This document shows positions 23,971-31,073 of a DNA stretch of 37,423 nt, one piece after another; the first letter of the stretch is position 1; every line of letters begins with the position of its first letter. Source of the stretch: Methylomusa anaerophila (GTDB lineage: Bacteria > Bacillota > Negativicutes > Sporomusales > Sporomusaceae). Both the position numbers and the translations under genes were made by a program. The stretch covers positions 1 through 37,423 of the forward strand of contig NZ_AP018449.1 in NCBI RefSeq assembly GCF_003966895.1, read 5' to 3'. The notes beneath the pieces are model-generated. The model did not search any database. It worked only from the letters and a program-made list of their open reading frames with translations, and was not told the DNA's origin.

Positions 23971-25403
23971 ATAAGTCCAGCATAGGTAAGCTAGAAAGCA
24001 GAGTCACGAAAGAAAACCTTGTCCAACTGATGCGTTTCAATTCCTTATAGGTAAGCTACAAACCGAAGACCAATCTGCCGATATTTATATCGAAATTCCT
24101 ACGTTTCAATTCCTTATAGGTAAGCTACAAACTGCCGTGCAGAGCGTGATAAGTGGCTTGCTAACTTAGTTTCAATTCCTTATAGGTAAGCTACAAACTG
24201 CTGCATTTTTTTGTCCATTATGACTTCTTTATTTTGTTTCAATTCCTTATAGGTAAGCTACAAACTATATATAGTGTACCGATGTACCGAGTGTACCGAG
24301 GTTTCAATTCCTTATAGGTAAGCTACAAACTGGTTCTTGAGAAGTTGATTCGACTTTTACGGTAGGCTGTTTCAATTCCTTATAGGTAAGCTACAAACGC
24401 GCTCTCCGGGAACAAAGTACTTGTCCCGGTAGGCGGGTTTCAATTCCTTATAGGTAAGCTACAAACCGTAGAGAAGCTTCGACAAGAAAATGCCTCTTTA
24501 AAAAGTTTCAATTCCTTATAGGTAAGCTACAAACACCCGCATAAACACTAGAATATTAGCGGTTCAAGTGTTTCAATTCCTTATAGGTAAGCTACAAACG
24601 GTACGACATTCCCATTCATAGGCGATATCATCTAGTTTCAATTCCTTATAGGTAAGCTACAAACTGCCCATCGGAAGAAGCCCTTGAAATAGAAGAAGAG
24701 TGTTTCAATTCCTTATAGGTAAGCTACAAACTACCAGTTCCCCCGCCTAAGATGCAGTTGAAGATCAAGTTTCAATTCCTTATAGGTAAGCTACAAACCC
24801 TTATCCTTTGCAGTATTGGCGGTCTGCAACTCGGGTTTCAATTCCTTATAGGTAAGCTACAAACAGCGGGCCAAATATGGGCAGAAGTTATGGAGTGGTT
24901 GTTTCAATTCCTTATAGGTAAGCTACAAACACGAAGTAGCTCCACTATACGAAGATACCGACGAATAGTTTCAATTCCTTATAGGTAAGCTACAAACATC
25001 CATTGCCTTGCAACATCCGAACCATGTTCTTGGATGTTTCAATTCCTTATAGGTAAGCTACAAACCCGGGCACTTCTCCGTAAACTTCCGGAACAAGTCA
25101 GGAGTTTCAATTCCTTATAGGTAAGCTACAAACAATTTGTCGAACTATATAAAAATAGGTCGAAAATCAGTTTCAATTCCTTATAGGTAAGCTACAAACT
25201 ACGCCAATGTAGCGTATTACGCCCTCCACAAGCTCCAGTTTCAATTCCTTATAGGTAAGCTACAAACAGGGGATATTTTGCTGGATAAAATACAAATATT
25301 TTTTGTTTCAATTCCTTATAGGTAAGCTACAAACGATTGGTCACCGCTAAGAGAACCTCCCGAAAATAGAAGGGTTTCAATTCCTTATAGGTAAGCTACA
25401 AAC
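23971..25403 (-). CRISPR. CRISPR array 2, 22 repeats and 21 spacers
   Basis: Twenty-one identical 30-bp repeats (plus-strand form starts GTTTCAATTCC and ends GCTACAAAC) are preceded at the left by a badly degenerate repeat around 23971-24000 that retains ATAGGTAAGCTA. The repeat differs from array 1 by one base (T for C at position 9). Spacers are about 35-40 bp and look unique. Orientation is as for array 1: minus-strand transcription, leader at right, decayed repeat at the trailer end. A damaged cas2 lies just beyond the leader. Confidence 0.97.
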
Positions 25404-25614
25404 CCATTATACAAAAAAAAGTAACAATAAGAAAGCCTTATATTTCAGGCATCTTAAATGGAAAATACAAAATACCACTCGTTCCATTTCACACACCATT
25501 ATAGCCTGGTGTCTTGGGGAAACTTCCTCAAAGCCAGCAATTACCTGCTCACAGACACCCAGGCTGTTTGTCGTCGATCTCCCGGCTTTTTTGCACTATC
25601 TATGGTCGACGACA
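25404..25614 (-). promoter_or_regulatory. Leader of CRISPR array 2
   Basis: The 211 bp between the last repeat and the cas2 relic share blocks with the array 1 leader (CCATTATACA, AGAAAGCCTTATATTTCA, CATTTCACxCAC, and the distal TTTGTCGTCGA...GGCTTTTTTGCA block). It should carry the pre-crRNA promoter and adaptation signals. The short plus-strand frame here is not a gene. Confidence 0.85.
25569..25614. repeat. Inverted repeat at the distal end of the array 2 leader
   Basis: TGTCGTCGAT (25569-25578) and GTCGACGACA (25605-25614) pair with one mismatch around a 26-bp core nearly identical to that of array 1. It ends 10 bp from the cas2 stop codon. Confidence 0.8.
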
Positions 25615-25624
25615 AATTTCGGAT

Positions 25625-25888
25625 TCAAATAATAGTACTCGTACTGGCCCGCTCGTGCCCGAGAAATTGCCTCGTTGAATACTTGGTCGTCCGCAGATTG
25701 TAAATAATCACCGAATCCTCTTCGTTCTCAATAATTTTGTTCAGTTCCATAGTCAGCTTAGTATAGTTCGCGTCCGAAATCTCTCCCTCTAAAACTGAAT
25801 TTTGCACCCAGTTCAAATATTACCGGCATTTTTTCAAAACCTTGCCTACCCGTTTTTCATTCCCATCATAGACAAGAATAACATACAC
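25625..25888 (-). pseudogene. cas2: cas2 with an in-frame stop codon
   Basis: From GTG 25888 (AGGTG 5 nt upstream) the frame reads VYVILVYDGNEKRVGKVLKK then CR, meets TAA at 25822-25820 (codon 23), and continues in the same frame as YLNWVQNSVLEGEISDANY to a TGA at 25627-25625. The total is 87 codons, normal for type I-B Cas2, and includes the metal-binding Asp of strand 1 (VYD). A single base change (CAA or AAA to TAA) explains the stop. Cas2 is the dimeric scaffold of the Cas1-Cas2 spacer integrase. A TTG after the stop would give only a C-terminal piece, so the gene is presumably inactive unless the stop is read through. Confidence 0.9.
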
Positions 25889-25933
25889 AATATCACCTGC
25901 CATCCAAAATGGTACGGATCCTTCTTTCTCCGT

Positions 25934-26005
25934 TTACCAATTAGCCACAAAAGGTTCATAGATACTTGACTTGACTACTTTGTATATAAGCATCTGTAAT
26001 ACCAT
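25934..26005 (-). pseudogene. cas1 C-terminal remnant
   Basis: The 24 codons ahead of cas2 end IYKVVKSSIYEPFVANW and a stop, resembling the extreme C-terminus of type I-B Cas1 (IYKxxxHxxG...YxPFxxxW). It lies 45 bp before cas2, the usual cas1-cas2 order. Everything upstream of it is missing and is replaced by the start of a PIN toxin gene. Identification rests on a short peptide plus position. Confidence 0.6.
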
Positions 26006-26061
26006 TACTTACTGGATAAAATAGCCGACACCAGGATGTTGGAATCGATAAATACTCGCAA
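26005..26061 (-). pseudogene. PIN-domain toxin, N-terminal remnant
   Basis: Four bp after the antitoxin stop, a frame starting TTG reads LRVFIDSNILVSAILSSK and stops. This is the first strand and helix of a PIN nuclease (the D-S-N-I/V-L-V-S-A pattern, first catalytic Asp present) of the VapC/COG1569 type. The remaining roughly 110 codons are gone. Its stop overlaps the first ATG of the cas1 remnant, which marks the probable deletion junction. Confidence 0.75.
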
Positions 26062-26065
26062 GGCA

Positions 26066-26317
26066 TTATTTTTTTCGTTCACTCCACATTTCCTCTTGAA
26101 CCACTTCCAATTCATTTAAAAACTTTTCTTCGGTAATGCCTTTCTCCTGAGCCTCTTTACTTAGGGCATCTTGTAGTTCGCGTAAGGCAATTAAGTTGGC
26201 CTTAGTAATCATCACTTTGCCATCGTCTTCTATAAAGGCAACCCGATCACCCTCATTTAAGTTTAATAATTCCCGAATTGTTTTCGGAATCGTTACCTGT
26301 CCTTTAGCTGCGGCCAC
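26066..26317 (-). CDS. AbrB/SpoVT-type antitoxin, partner lost
   Basis: An 83-residue frame from GTG 26317. The N-terminal swapped-hairpin DNA-binding motif is AAKGQVTIPKTIRELLNL...GDRVAFIEDDGKV, followed by a helical, acidic C-terminal tail (EEKFLNELEVVQEEMWSERKK) suited to bind a toxin. The cognate PIN toxin is truncated immediately downstream. The true start may be upstream in another frame (MSTVFT... followed by a one-base shift), since ATG TCA ACG GTT lies just before. It could still act as an autoregulator. Confidence 0.75.
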   Translation of the reverse strand: MAAAKGQVTIPKTIRELLNLNEGDRVAFIEDDGKVMITKANLIALRELQDALSKEAQEKGITEEKFLNELEVVQEEMWSERKK

Positions 26318-26327
26318 GTAAAAACCG

Positions 26328-26357
26328 TTGACATTACCGGGTATTTCATAGGATAAT
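26328..26357 (+). promoter_or_regulatory. Promoter of the fmdE gene
   Basis: TTGACA (26328-26333) and GATAAT (26352-26357) with 18-bp spacing. It lies just upstream of the divergent antitoxin start and about 145 bp before the FmdE ATG, leaving room for a structured leader. Confidence 0.65.
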
Positions 26358-26394
26358 AGATAATAATTGTGATAAATAAATATGCGTGGAAAAT

Positions 26395-26455
26395 GAAGGT
26401 ATGAAGCCTTCTATTGGGGAACAAGATACCCCCTTTAGATAGCCATACCTTTTTT
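26395..26455 (+). terminator. Leader attenuator ahead of fmdE
   Basis: AAGGTATG (26396-26403) pairs with CATACCTT (26444-26451), an inner GGGG/CCCC stem stacks inside, and T6 follows: an intrinsic terminator in the 5' leader. Alternatively GAAGG pairs with CCTTC (26407-26411), which would disrupt it. This mutually exclusive arrangement is typical of riboswitches and attenuators. A very similar hairpin precedes rex (28504-28552). The ligand is unknown. Confidence 0.7.
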
Positions 26456-26501
26456 AGCTGTCATTATGAAATACTAAAAAACAAATATGGAGGAATGCAA
26501 A

Positions 26502-27113
26502 ATGTATTCAAACTATCCTGCCGACTACCAAAAGGCTATCGAGTTCCATGGTCACTGCTGCCCGGGGCTGGCAATCGGTTATCTCGCGTCCAAACTGGCC
26601 CTTGAGCACTTAAAGGTTGAGCGGGCAGTTGACGAAGAGCTGGTTGCCATTGTGGAATGCGACGCCTGCGGTATTGACGCCGTTCAGTCGCTTTTAGGCT
26701 GCACCATTGGCAAAGGCAACCTGATTTTCAAAGATCACGGCAAGCAGGCTTACACCATTGGCAACCGTCAGACGGGACAAGCGGTTCGAGTTGTTATGAC
26801 CGGCGAAATTGCCCCCTTGTCCAGGGAACAGGAAGAAATCCGCAATGCGGTATTCGGCGGCAGCGCCACCCCGGAACAGGAAACCGCCTGGCGTGAACTG
26901 CAGCAGCAAAGGGTGGAAAGCATGCTGACTACTCCGCCGGAAAAACTGTTCAAAGTCCGGGAAGTTGATCTCGAATTACCGTCGGAAGCCAAGATTTTTG
27001 GTTCGGTTATCTGTGAATACTGCGGTGAAAAAATAATGGAAGCCCGCGCCCGCCTCAAAAACGGCAAAATTGCCTGCCTGGCCTGCACCGAAGAATATAC
27101 CCGGGGGTGGTAA
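26502..27113 (+). CDS. FmdE-family zinc-ribbon protein
   Basis: A 203-residue protein of the FmdE family. The conserved HGHCCPG motif lies at residues 16-22, VECDACGIDAVQ follows, and a C-terminal zinc ribbon has C171, C174, C192 and C195 (CEYC...CLAC). FmdE was named from formylmethanofuran dehydrogenase operons but is widespread in anaerobes outside methanogens, often beside metal or molybdate/tungstate genes. Its biochemical role is not settled. ATG 26502 is chosen because GGAGGA lies 7 nt upstream, while ATG 26487 would include the ribosome-binding site. It is single in its transcription unit and convergent with the methyltransferase, with 3 bp between stops. Confidence 0.88.
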   Translation: MYSNYPADYQKAIEFHGHCCPGLAIGYLASKLALEHLKVERAVDEELVAIVECDACGIDAVQSLLGCTIGKGNLIFKDHGKQAYTIGNRQTGQAVRVVMTGEIAPLSREQEEIRNAVFGGSATPEQETAWRELQQQRVESMLTTPPEKLFKVREVDLELPSEAKIFGSVICEYCGEKIMEARARLKNGKIACLACTEEYTRGW

Positions 27114-27116
27114 AGT

Positions 27117-27725
27117 TTACCGCTTATCGCCTTTTACTGCCTTAACAAAATACCGGTCATCGCTGTCAATCACCAACTGTACCGCATAATCCGCCTTGAG
27201 AAGCCAGTCTTTCACCGTTTCTCCCGGCGGCAGCAAATCGTTTTCAACCGCCTTGCTGCCTTGATGAATGCCATTTACCGTCTGGCGGGATATATCATGC
27301 ATGATAATAAGACTGCCTTCAGCTTTCAGCATCTCCCATACGCAACAGAAAAATCTTGGCTTATTCTGGATGTGCGGGAAAAAGTTAAAACAGATGACGG
27401 CATCGTAGAAAGCGTCCCCAACATCCTTAACAAAATCCATAATGTCGCAGACCAGGAAATTAATTCCACCCAAGTCGCCGTATTTGGATACAGCCCGGGC
27501 AATCATGTTTTTTGAATAATCCAAAGCAGTAATATGGCCGTCAGAACCTATCTCTTTTTTTACGAAAGGCAATAGAACTCCGGTTCCGCAGCCTGCATCC
27601 AAAACTCTGTTCCCCGGACAAAGTCCGATTAACTTGACCAATTGAGTTATTTTCCCGTTATCCTGCATTCTGGTTGTGTCCCATTGTTCTGCCAAGCGAT
27701 CAAAATATGTACTATTCTTTTCCAT
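27117..27725 (-). CDS. SAM-dependent methyltransferase beside rex
   Basis: 202 residues with the UbiE-like N-terminus (DRLAEQWD), motif I VLDAGCGTGVLLPF (about residues 40-53), acidic ALDYSKNMI after strand 2 and CDIMDF. ATG 27725 follows AGGAGGT. It lies 24 bp after rex and is probably co-transcribed under the rex leader attenuator. The substrate is unknown. Relatives in anaerobe metal and corrinoid loci are common. Confidence 0.85.
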   Translation of the reverse strand: MEKNSTYFDRLAEQWDTTRMQDNGKITQLVKLIGLCPGNRVLDAGCGTGVLLPFVKKEIGSDGHITALDYSKNMIARAVSKYGDLGGINFLVCDIMDFVKDVGDAFYDAVICFNFFPHIQNKPRFFCCVWEMLKAEGSLIIMHDISRQTVNGIHQGSKAVENDLLPPGETVKDWLLKADYAVQLVIDSDDRYFVKAVKGDKR

Positions 27726-27749
27726 ATTACACCTCCTGTCTGGGAGTAA

Positions 27750-28442
27750 TTATCCTAAAGCATAACGCCGTTCATTTCCGTCCATTCTTTGGGGCGATCC
27801 CTCAGGTGACAAGTCGCTTAGATCATAAGAAAGCTGGCTGAGATAGGTGCTCAGATTGATCTGCGTCAATGCTATATTATCCGGCACCATGACCGGAACC
27901 GGAGAAAAATTGGCTATGCCGCTGATTCCTGCCTCAATTAACCGGTTGGTAACAGGTTGAGCATCTTGCGGACCGGTAACGACGAGACCAATCGTTATTT
28001 TTTTCTTGCGGATAGTGGTATTCAGTTTTTCCAGGCCTTCAATCGCCAGGCCTAAGTCCGGCAACACCAGATTATGATACCGGTCATCCAAGTCGAAAGC
28101 AGCTTTAATTTGGAAACCCGGCGGCAAAAAGTTGTAATAGTGGCTTAATACCAGGGAAGGCAAGCCTTCCCCGACAACTGCAATGTTCCAAATGGCGTCG
28201 TATCCCAAAATGGCTCCGATCCACTCCATCAAAGACTCAACCCGGTAACCCATCCCTCTAGTTCCAAAATCCCCGAAATTGCATAAGTCTCTGCGAATAA
28301 GTGAGGGACCAATGCCGGTTCGCCGCCCTAGTTCCGTAGAAATAAAAATTTCCACTCCTTCCTCTAACATGTTCTTTAAAGTATTATAATATATCACCAT
28401 TCTATTGATCGTCAGTTTGGAAATCCCACTCCGCGCTTTCAT
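27750..28442 (-). CDS. Rex-like redox regulator with altered NADH-binding loop
   Basis: 230 residues. The winged-helix N-terminus is typical of Rex (ISKLTINRMVIYYNTLKNM, then RRDLCNFGDFGTRGMGY). The Rossmann domain follows (NIAVVGEGLPSLVLS, then IKAAFDLDD). Rex normally senses NADH/NAD+ and represses fermentation and respiration genes. Here the dinucleotide loop is GEGLPS, where GxGxxG is expected, so the last glycine is lost, and the acidic residue after strand 2 is kept. It may sense a different ligand or bind NADH weakly. AAAGGAGG lies before ATG 28442. It is a probable paralogue of a housekeeping rex elsewhere. Confidence 0.85.
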   Translation of the reverse strand: MKARSGISKLTINRMVIYYNTLKNMLEEGVEIFISTELGRRTGIGPSLIRRDLCNFGDFGTRGMGYRVESLMEWIGAILGYDAIWNIAVVGEGLPSLVLSHYYNFLPPGFQIKAAFDLDDRYHNLVLPDLGLAIEGLEKLNTTIRKKKITIGLVVTGPQDAQPVTNRLIEAGISGIANFSPVPVMVPDNIALTQINLSTYLSQLSYDLSDLSPEGSPQRMDGNERRYALG

Positions 28443-28503
28443 CGAAAAATTTCATCCTCCTTTTTCTCTTTTTCTTTTCCGCTTGCTGTCAATATTGAAA
28501 ATT

Positions 28504-28552
28504 AAAAAGGTATGAACCAGGGTTTCCATACCCATAACGGTTTCATACCTTT
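28504..28552 (-). terminator. Leader attenuator ahead of rex
   Basis: On the minus strand AAAGGTATGAAACC pairs with GGTTCATACCTTT (one bulge), with an inner GGGT/ACCC stem, followed by TTTTTAATT. It lies between the rex promoter and start codon. The outer stem AAGGTATG/CATACCTT and the inner G-rich/C-rich stem match the fmdE leader, suggesting a shared control element. Confidence 0.7.
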
Positions 28553-28644
28553 GATGGCAAATTATCATCTTTAGCAGCAAAAAAGCAACTTCTGTGCCGG
28601 CGGATTTCATATTCCGCACTTTTAACTATCCTATAGTATTTAAA

Positions 28645-28673
28645 ATCTTAGCATATCAAAGAAATATTGTAAA
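28645..28673 (-). promoter_or_regulatory. Promoter of the rex-methyltransferase unit
   Basis: On the minus strand TTTACA (28673-28668) and TAAGAT (28650-28645) with 17-bp spacing. The leader is about 200 nt. Besides the attenuator it holds a hairpin around 28592-28617 (GTGCGGA paired with TCCGC...GCAC). Confidence 0.65.
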
Positions 28674-28718
28674 GATAAATATTTTTTTCACCAACTCAAA
28701 TAACAAAAACAATTATAA

Positions 28719-29054
28719 TCAGTGGGTATGGCTATGCCCGTCTTCTTTCATGTTCCCGTCGTAACCGTGGTCATGGGCATGGGGATGGCTGTGGTAGTGA
28801 ACATGCGGGTGGGCATGTTCACCAATACCCGGATGACTGTGGGCATGAGTATGCACATGAGCATGTATGTGATTATGAACGTTCTCGCTGTTATGGGCAT
28901 GGTCCTGCATGTTAACGCCCGCCGGTTCGAGGTGCTCAAACTCATGCGTGTGGCCGTGCGGCACCTGGCTTGCATCACTATGCGTATGATCGTGCCCTTC
29001 CGGAATATATCCATGGGAGTGGTCATGGGGTATATTTTGGTTTTGACAAGACAT
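28719..29054 (-). CDS. Histidine-rich metal-binding protein
   Basis: 111 residues, of which 32 are His (29%), mostly as HxH pairs (HAHVHTHAHSH, HPHVHYHSHPHAHDH), with Asp/Glu between and only one Cys. No signal peptide is visible, so it is probably cytoplasmic. Such His-rich proteins and tails (Hpn, SlyD and HypB tails) store or deliver nickel, cobalt or zinc. SD GGAGGG precedes ATG 29054. It follows the binding-protein gene of a metal/corrinoid ABC importer and the cobN-cbiC unit, supporting a role in buffering the imported metal. The sequence is low in complexity, so homology alone is weak. Confidence 0.8.
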   Translation of the reverse strand: MSCQNQNIPHDHSHGYIPEGHDHTHSDASQVPHGHTHEFEHLEPAGVNMQDHAHNSENVHNHIHAHVHTHAHSHPGIGEHAHPHVHYHSHPHAHDHGYDGNMKEDGHSHTH

Positions 29055-29152
29055 CGTTGTATCCCTCCAGATGAAATGTTTGTTTTAGTATAGCCCCGTC
29101 CAACTGCCGCTATTCATTTGATGACTCTTCCGCTAACGTCATGGTCGCGCTA

Positions 29153-30206
29153 TTAAGGAAACACGATAATTCCCTTTGGATCAATATTAAAAAATTCCTT
29201 TTCCATCTGTTTATATACCTCATAAGGGTCAATATCCGCAAATTTATCCGGATACATGGTTTTGGCCATATAAAGCATGCCGATAATGCTTCCCTCCGGA
29301 GTGGTGCCAATATTCTGCGCCAATAACAATACTTTATTGTTTTTAACCGCCGCTAACTCATTCCAGCCGGTCCGGGAGATTATGCCGTCATAAACAGCCT
29401 GCACCGCGGTCTTGTCTGTAAAGCCCTCTCCCATTGCCTTACTATTGCTGGAAATGGTCTTTACAACCACCTGAGGTTTTTTTTTCCAGTACCCACTCAG
29501 CGCTCACTTTCGGATACTTAACTGTTTCCCGGCCGGCAATATTGATGCCGCCGGCCCCGGTAACCAGCTCGTCGCCGCCGCTTCCCCGCGCTACGGTAGA
29601 GTACTCGCTATAACCCTCAAAATATACGGCAACCTTATTTTCCGGCCTGATATCTTTTACCCGGCTTTCAATAAGATTCCGGTACTTCATAATAAAGTCC
29701 GCATACTTTTGCGCCTGGGCCTCCCTGTTGAACAGTTTGCCTAATGTCACGATTTCATCCTGCAAGATGGAGGGCAGATAGAACTCCAGAGATATAACTG
29801 TTATACCGGCGTCTTCAAGCTGTTTTACCTGCGTGGAGTTCATCATACTGTTTACAATTACCGCATCCGGTCCGGCCGCAATTATTTTCTCTACATAAGG
29901 CTGCATAAATGATCCAAAAGCCTCTTTACCGGCAGCAGCCGCTTCGGATTTTTGCGTACTGTCATTTACGCCAATAATAGTGTCGGCAGCCCCAATTGCG
30001 GTAATCATATTAAATGCCGATGAGTTAAGAACAATCACCCGTTTCAGGTTTGCCGGCATTTTGATCTCTCTGCCCGCTGAATCTTTAACGGCGGCGTTCG
30101 CAGCAGGGGAATCGGCCGGATTTTCGGTCGTCTCCGGCCCGTTGCAGCCGCCAAGCAGCAGTATAACCGCAGCCGCCAGAATAATCCAGAATATTTTTTT
30201 TATCAT
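29153..30206 (-). pseudogene. Periplasmic-binding lipoprotein (FepB/BtuF type), frameshifted
   Basis: A lipoprotein signal (MIKKIFWIILAAAVILLLGGC, from ATG 30206 behind GGAGGGG) starts a Peripla_BP_2 binding protein: DSAGREIKMPANLKRVIVLN, then SVNDST-like and PDAVIVNS. After SAEWVLEK the frame runs through A9 (minus strand, about 29477-29485) into a short false tail. With A8 the frame would continue as KPQVVVKTISSNSKAMGEGF to the stop at 29153, completing a normal protein of about 350 residues. The gene is therefore either broken, phase-variable, rescued by polymerase slippage on the A9 tract, or affected by a homopolymer sequencing error. It is partner to the ATPase and permease upstream. 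Confidence 0.85.
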
Positions 30207-30250
30207 AATGTATACCCCTCCGACTATTGGACCAGAACAATCCGCGGGAT

Positions 30251-31033
30251 TCACCCGGTAGTTTCCGCTAACGGCTCAATGGGCAAGACGTAACAGCCGT
30301 ATTGGGTTTCGACGATTGCAGCCGAAACGTTGTACACTTCCCGGAGGCTGGCTTCGGTAATCACTTCCGCCGGCTTTCCCGCCGCGTAAATCGAACCGTG
30401 TTTCAGCATTATCAATGTATCGGAAAACCTGGCGGCAAGATTCAAATCATGAACTACCACAATTACCGTCCGCCCTTCGGTCGCCGCCAATCTTTTAATG
30501 GTAGCAAAAACTTCCAATTGATGCCGTATATCAAGATTGCTTGTCGGCTCATCAAAAAGGAATATTTCCGGCTGTTGCGCCAAGGCACGGGCTACAAATA
30601 CTTTTTGCTTCTGTCCGCCGCTTAACTGGTCAAGCGGCCGTTCAGCCAAATTTTCTATCTTTAAAAAATGCATTACCTCGGAAACCACGCGAAAATCATC
30701 ATCGTTTACTTCCCAGGTTATATGAGGTTTTCTTCCCAGCAACACGGTTTCCAGCACGGTAAAAGGAAAGGCATCCTTGACGTTTTGGGGAATATAACCC
30801 ATAGCTTTGGCCAATTCCTGAGATTTCTTCCCGGCAATATCCTTGCCATCCAGATAAACAGCGCCGGCTTGCGGTTTCAACAAGCGGACCATACACTTTA
30901 GCAGGGTGGATTTTCCGGCGCCGTTAGGACCGACGATACTCACAACCTGCCCCTTTTGCACTTCCAGGCTCACATCCTGCAAAATAGGATGGCTTTTATA
31001 GGCAAAACAAACATTTTGCACTGCGATATTCAT
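30251..31033 (-). CDS. FecE/BtuD-type ABC transporter ATPase
   Basis: 260 residues with Walker A GPNGAGKST, Q-loop YIPQNVKDAFPF, signature LSGGQKQKV, Walker B IFLFDEPTSNLD and switch VVVHDL. This is typical of ATPases for iron-siderophore, haem or cobalamin import. It lies between the permease and binding-protein genes on the same strand, separated from each by about 40 bp. The substrate is likely a corrinoid or metal chelate, given the neighbouring cobN and cbiC. Confidence 0.92.
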   Translation of the reverse strand: MNIAVQNVCFAYKSHPILQDVSLEVQKGQVVSIVGPNGAGKSTLLKCMVRLLKPQAGAVYLDGKDIAGKKSQELAKAMGYIPQNVKDAFPFTVLETVLLGRKPHITWEVNDDDFRVVSEVMHFLKIENLAERPLDQLSGGQKQKVFVARALAQQPEIFLFDEPTSNLDIRHQLEVFATIKRLAATEGRTVIVVVHDLNLAARFSDTLIMLKHGSIYAAGKPAEVITEASLREVYNVSAAIVETQYGCYVLPIEPLAETTG

Positions 31034-31073
31034 GCAACCGCCTTCTTTCTCTTTTCTCTTTTCTCTCCGTTTT

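Noticed and set aside
24752..24988. Plus-strand open frame with a repeated FQFLIGKLQT peptide
   Set aside because: It is the translation of CRISPR repeats and spacers, with no ribosome-binding site.
28748..29093. Plus- and minus-strand frames overlapping the His-rich gene
   Set aside because: The repetitive CAT/ATG codons of the His-rich gene create long Met/Val- and Arg-rich shadow frames without ribosome-binding sites.
29110..29310. 66-codon minus-strand frame inside the binding-protein gene
   Set aside because: It is a third-frame shadow. The SBP C-terminus is read in the frame ending at 29153.
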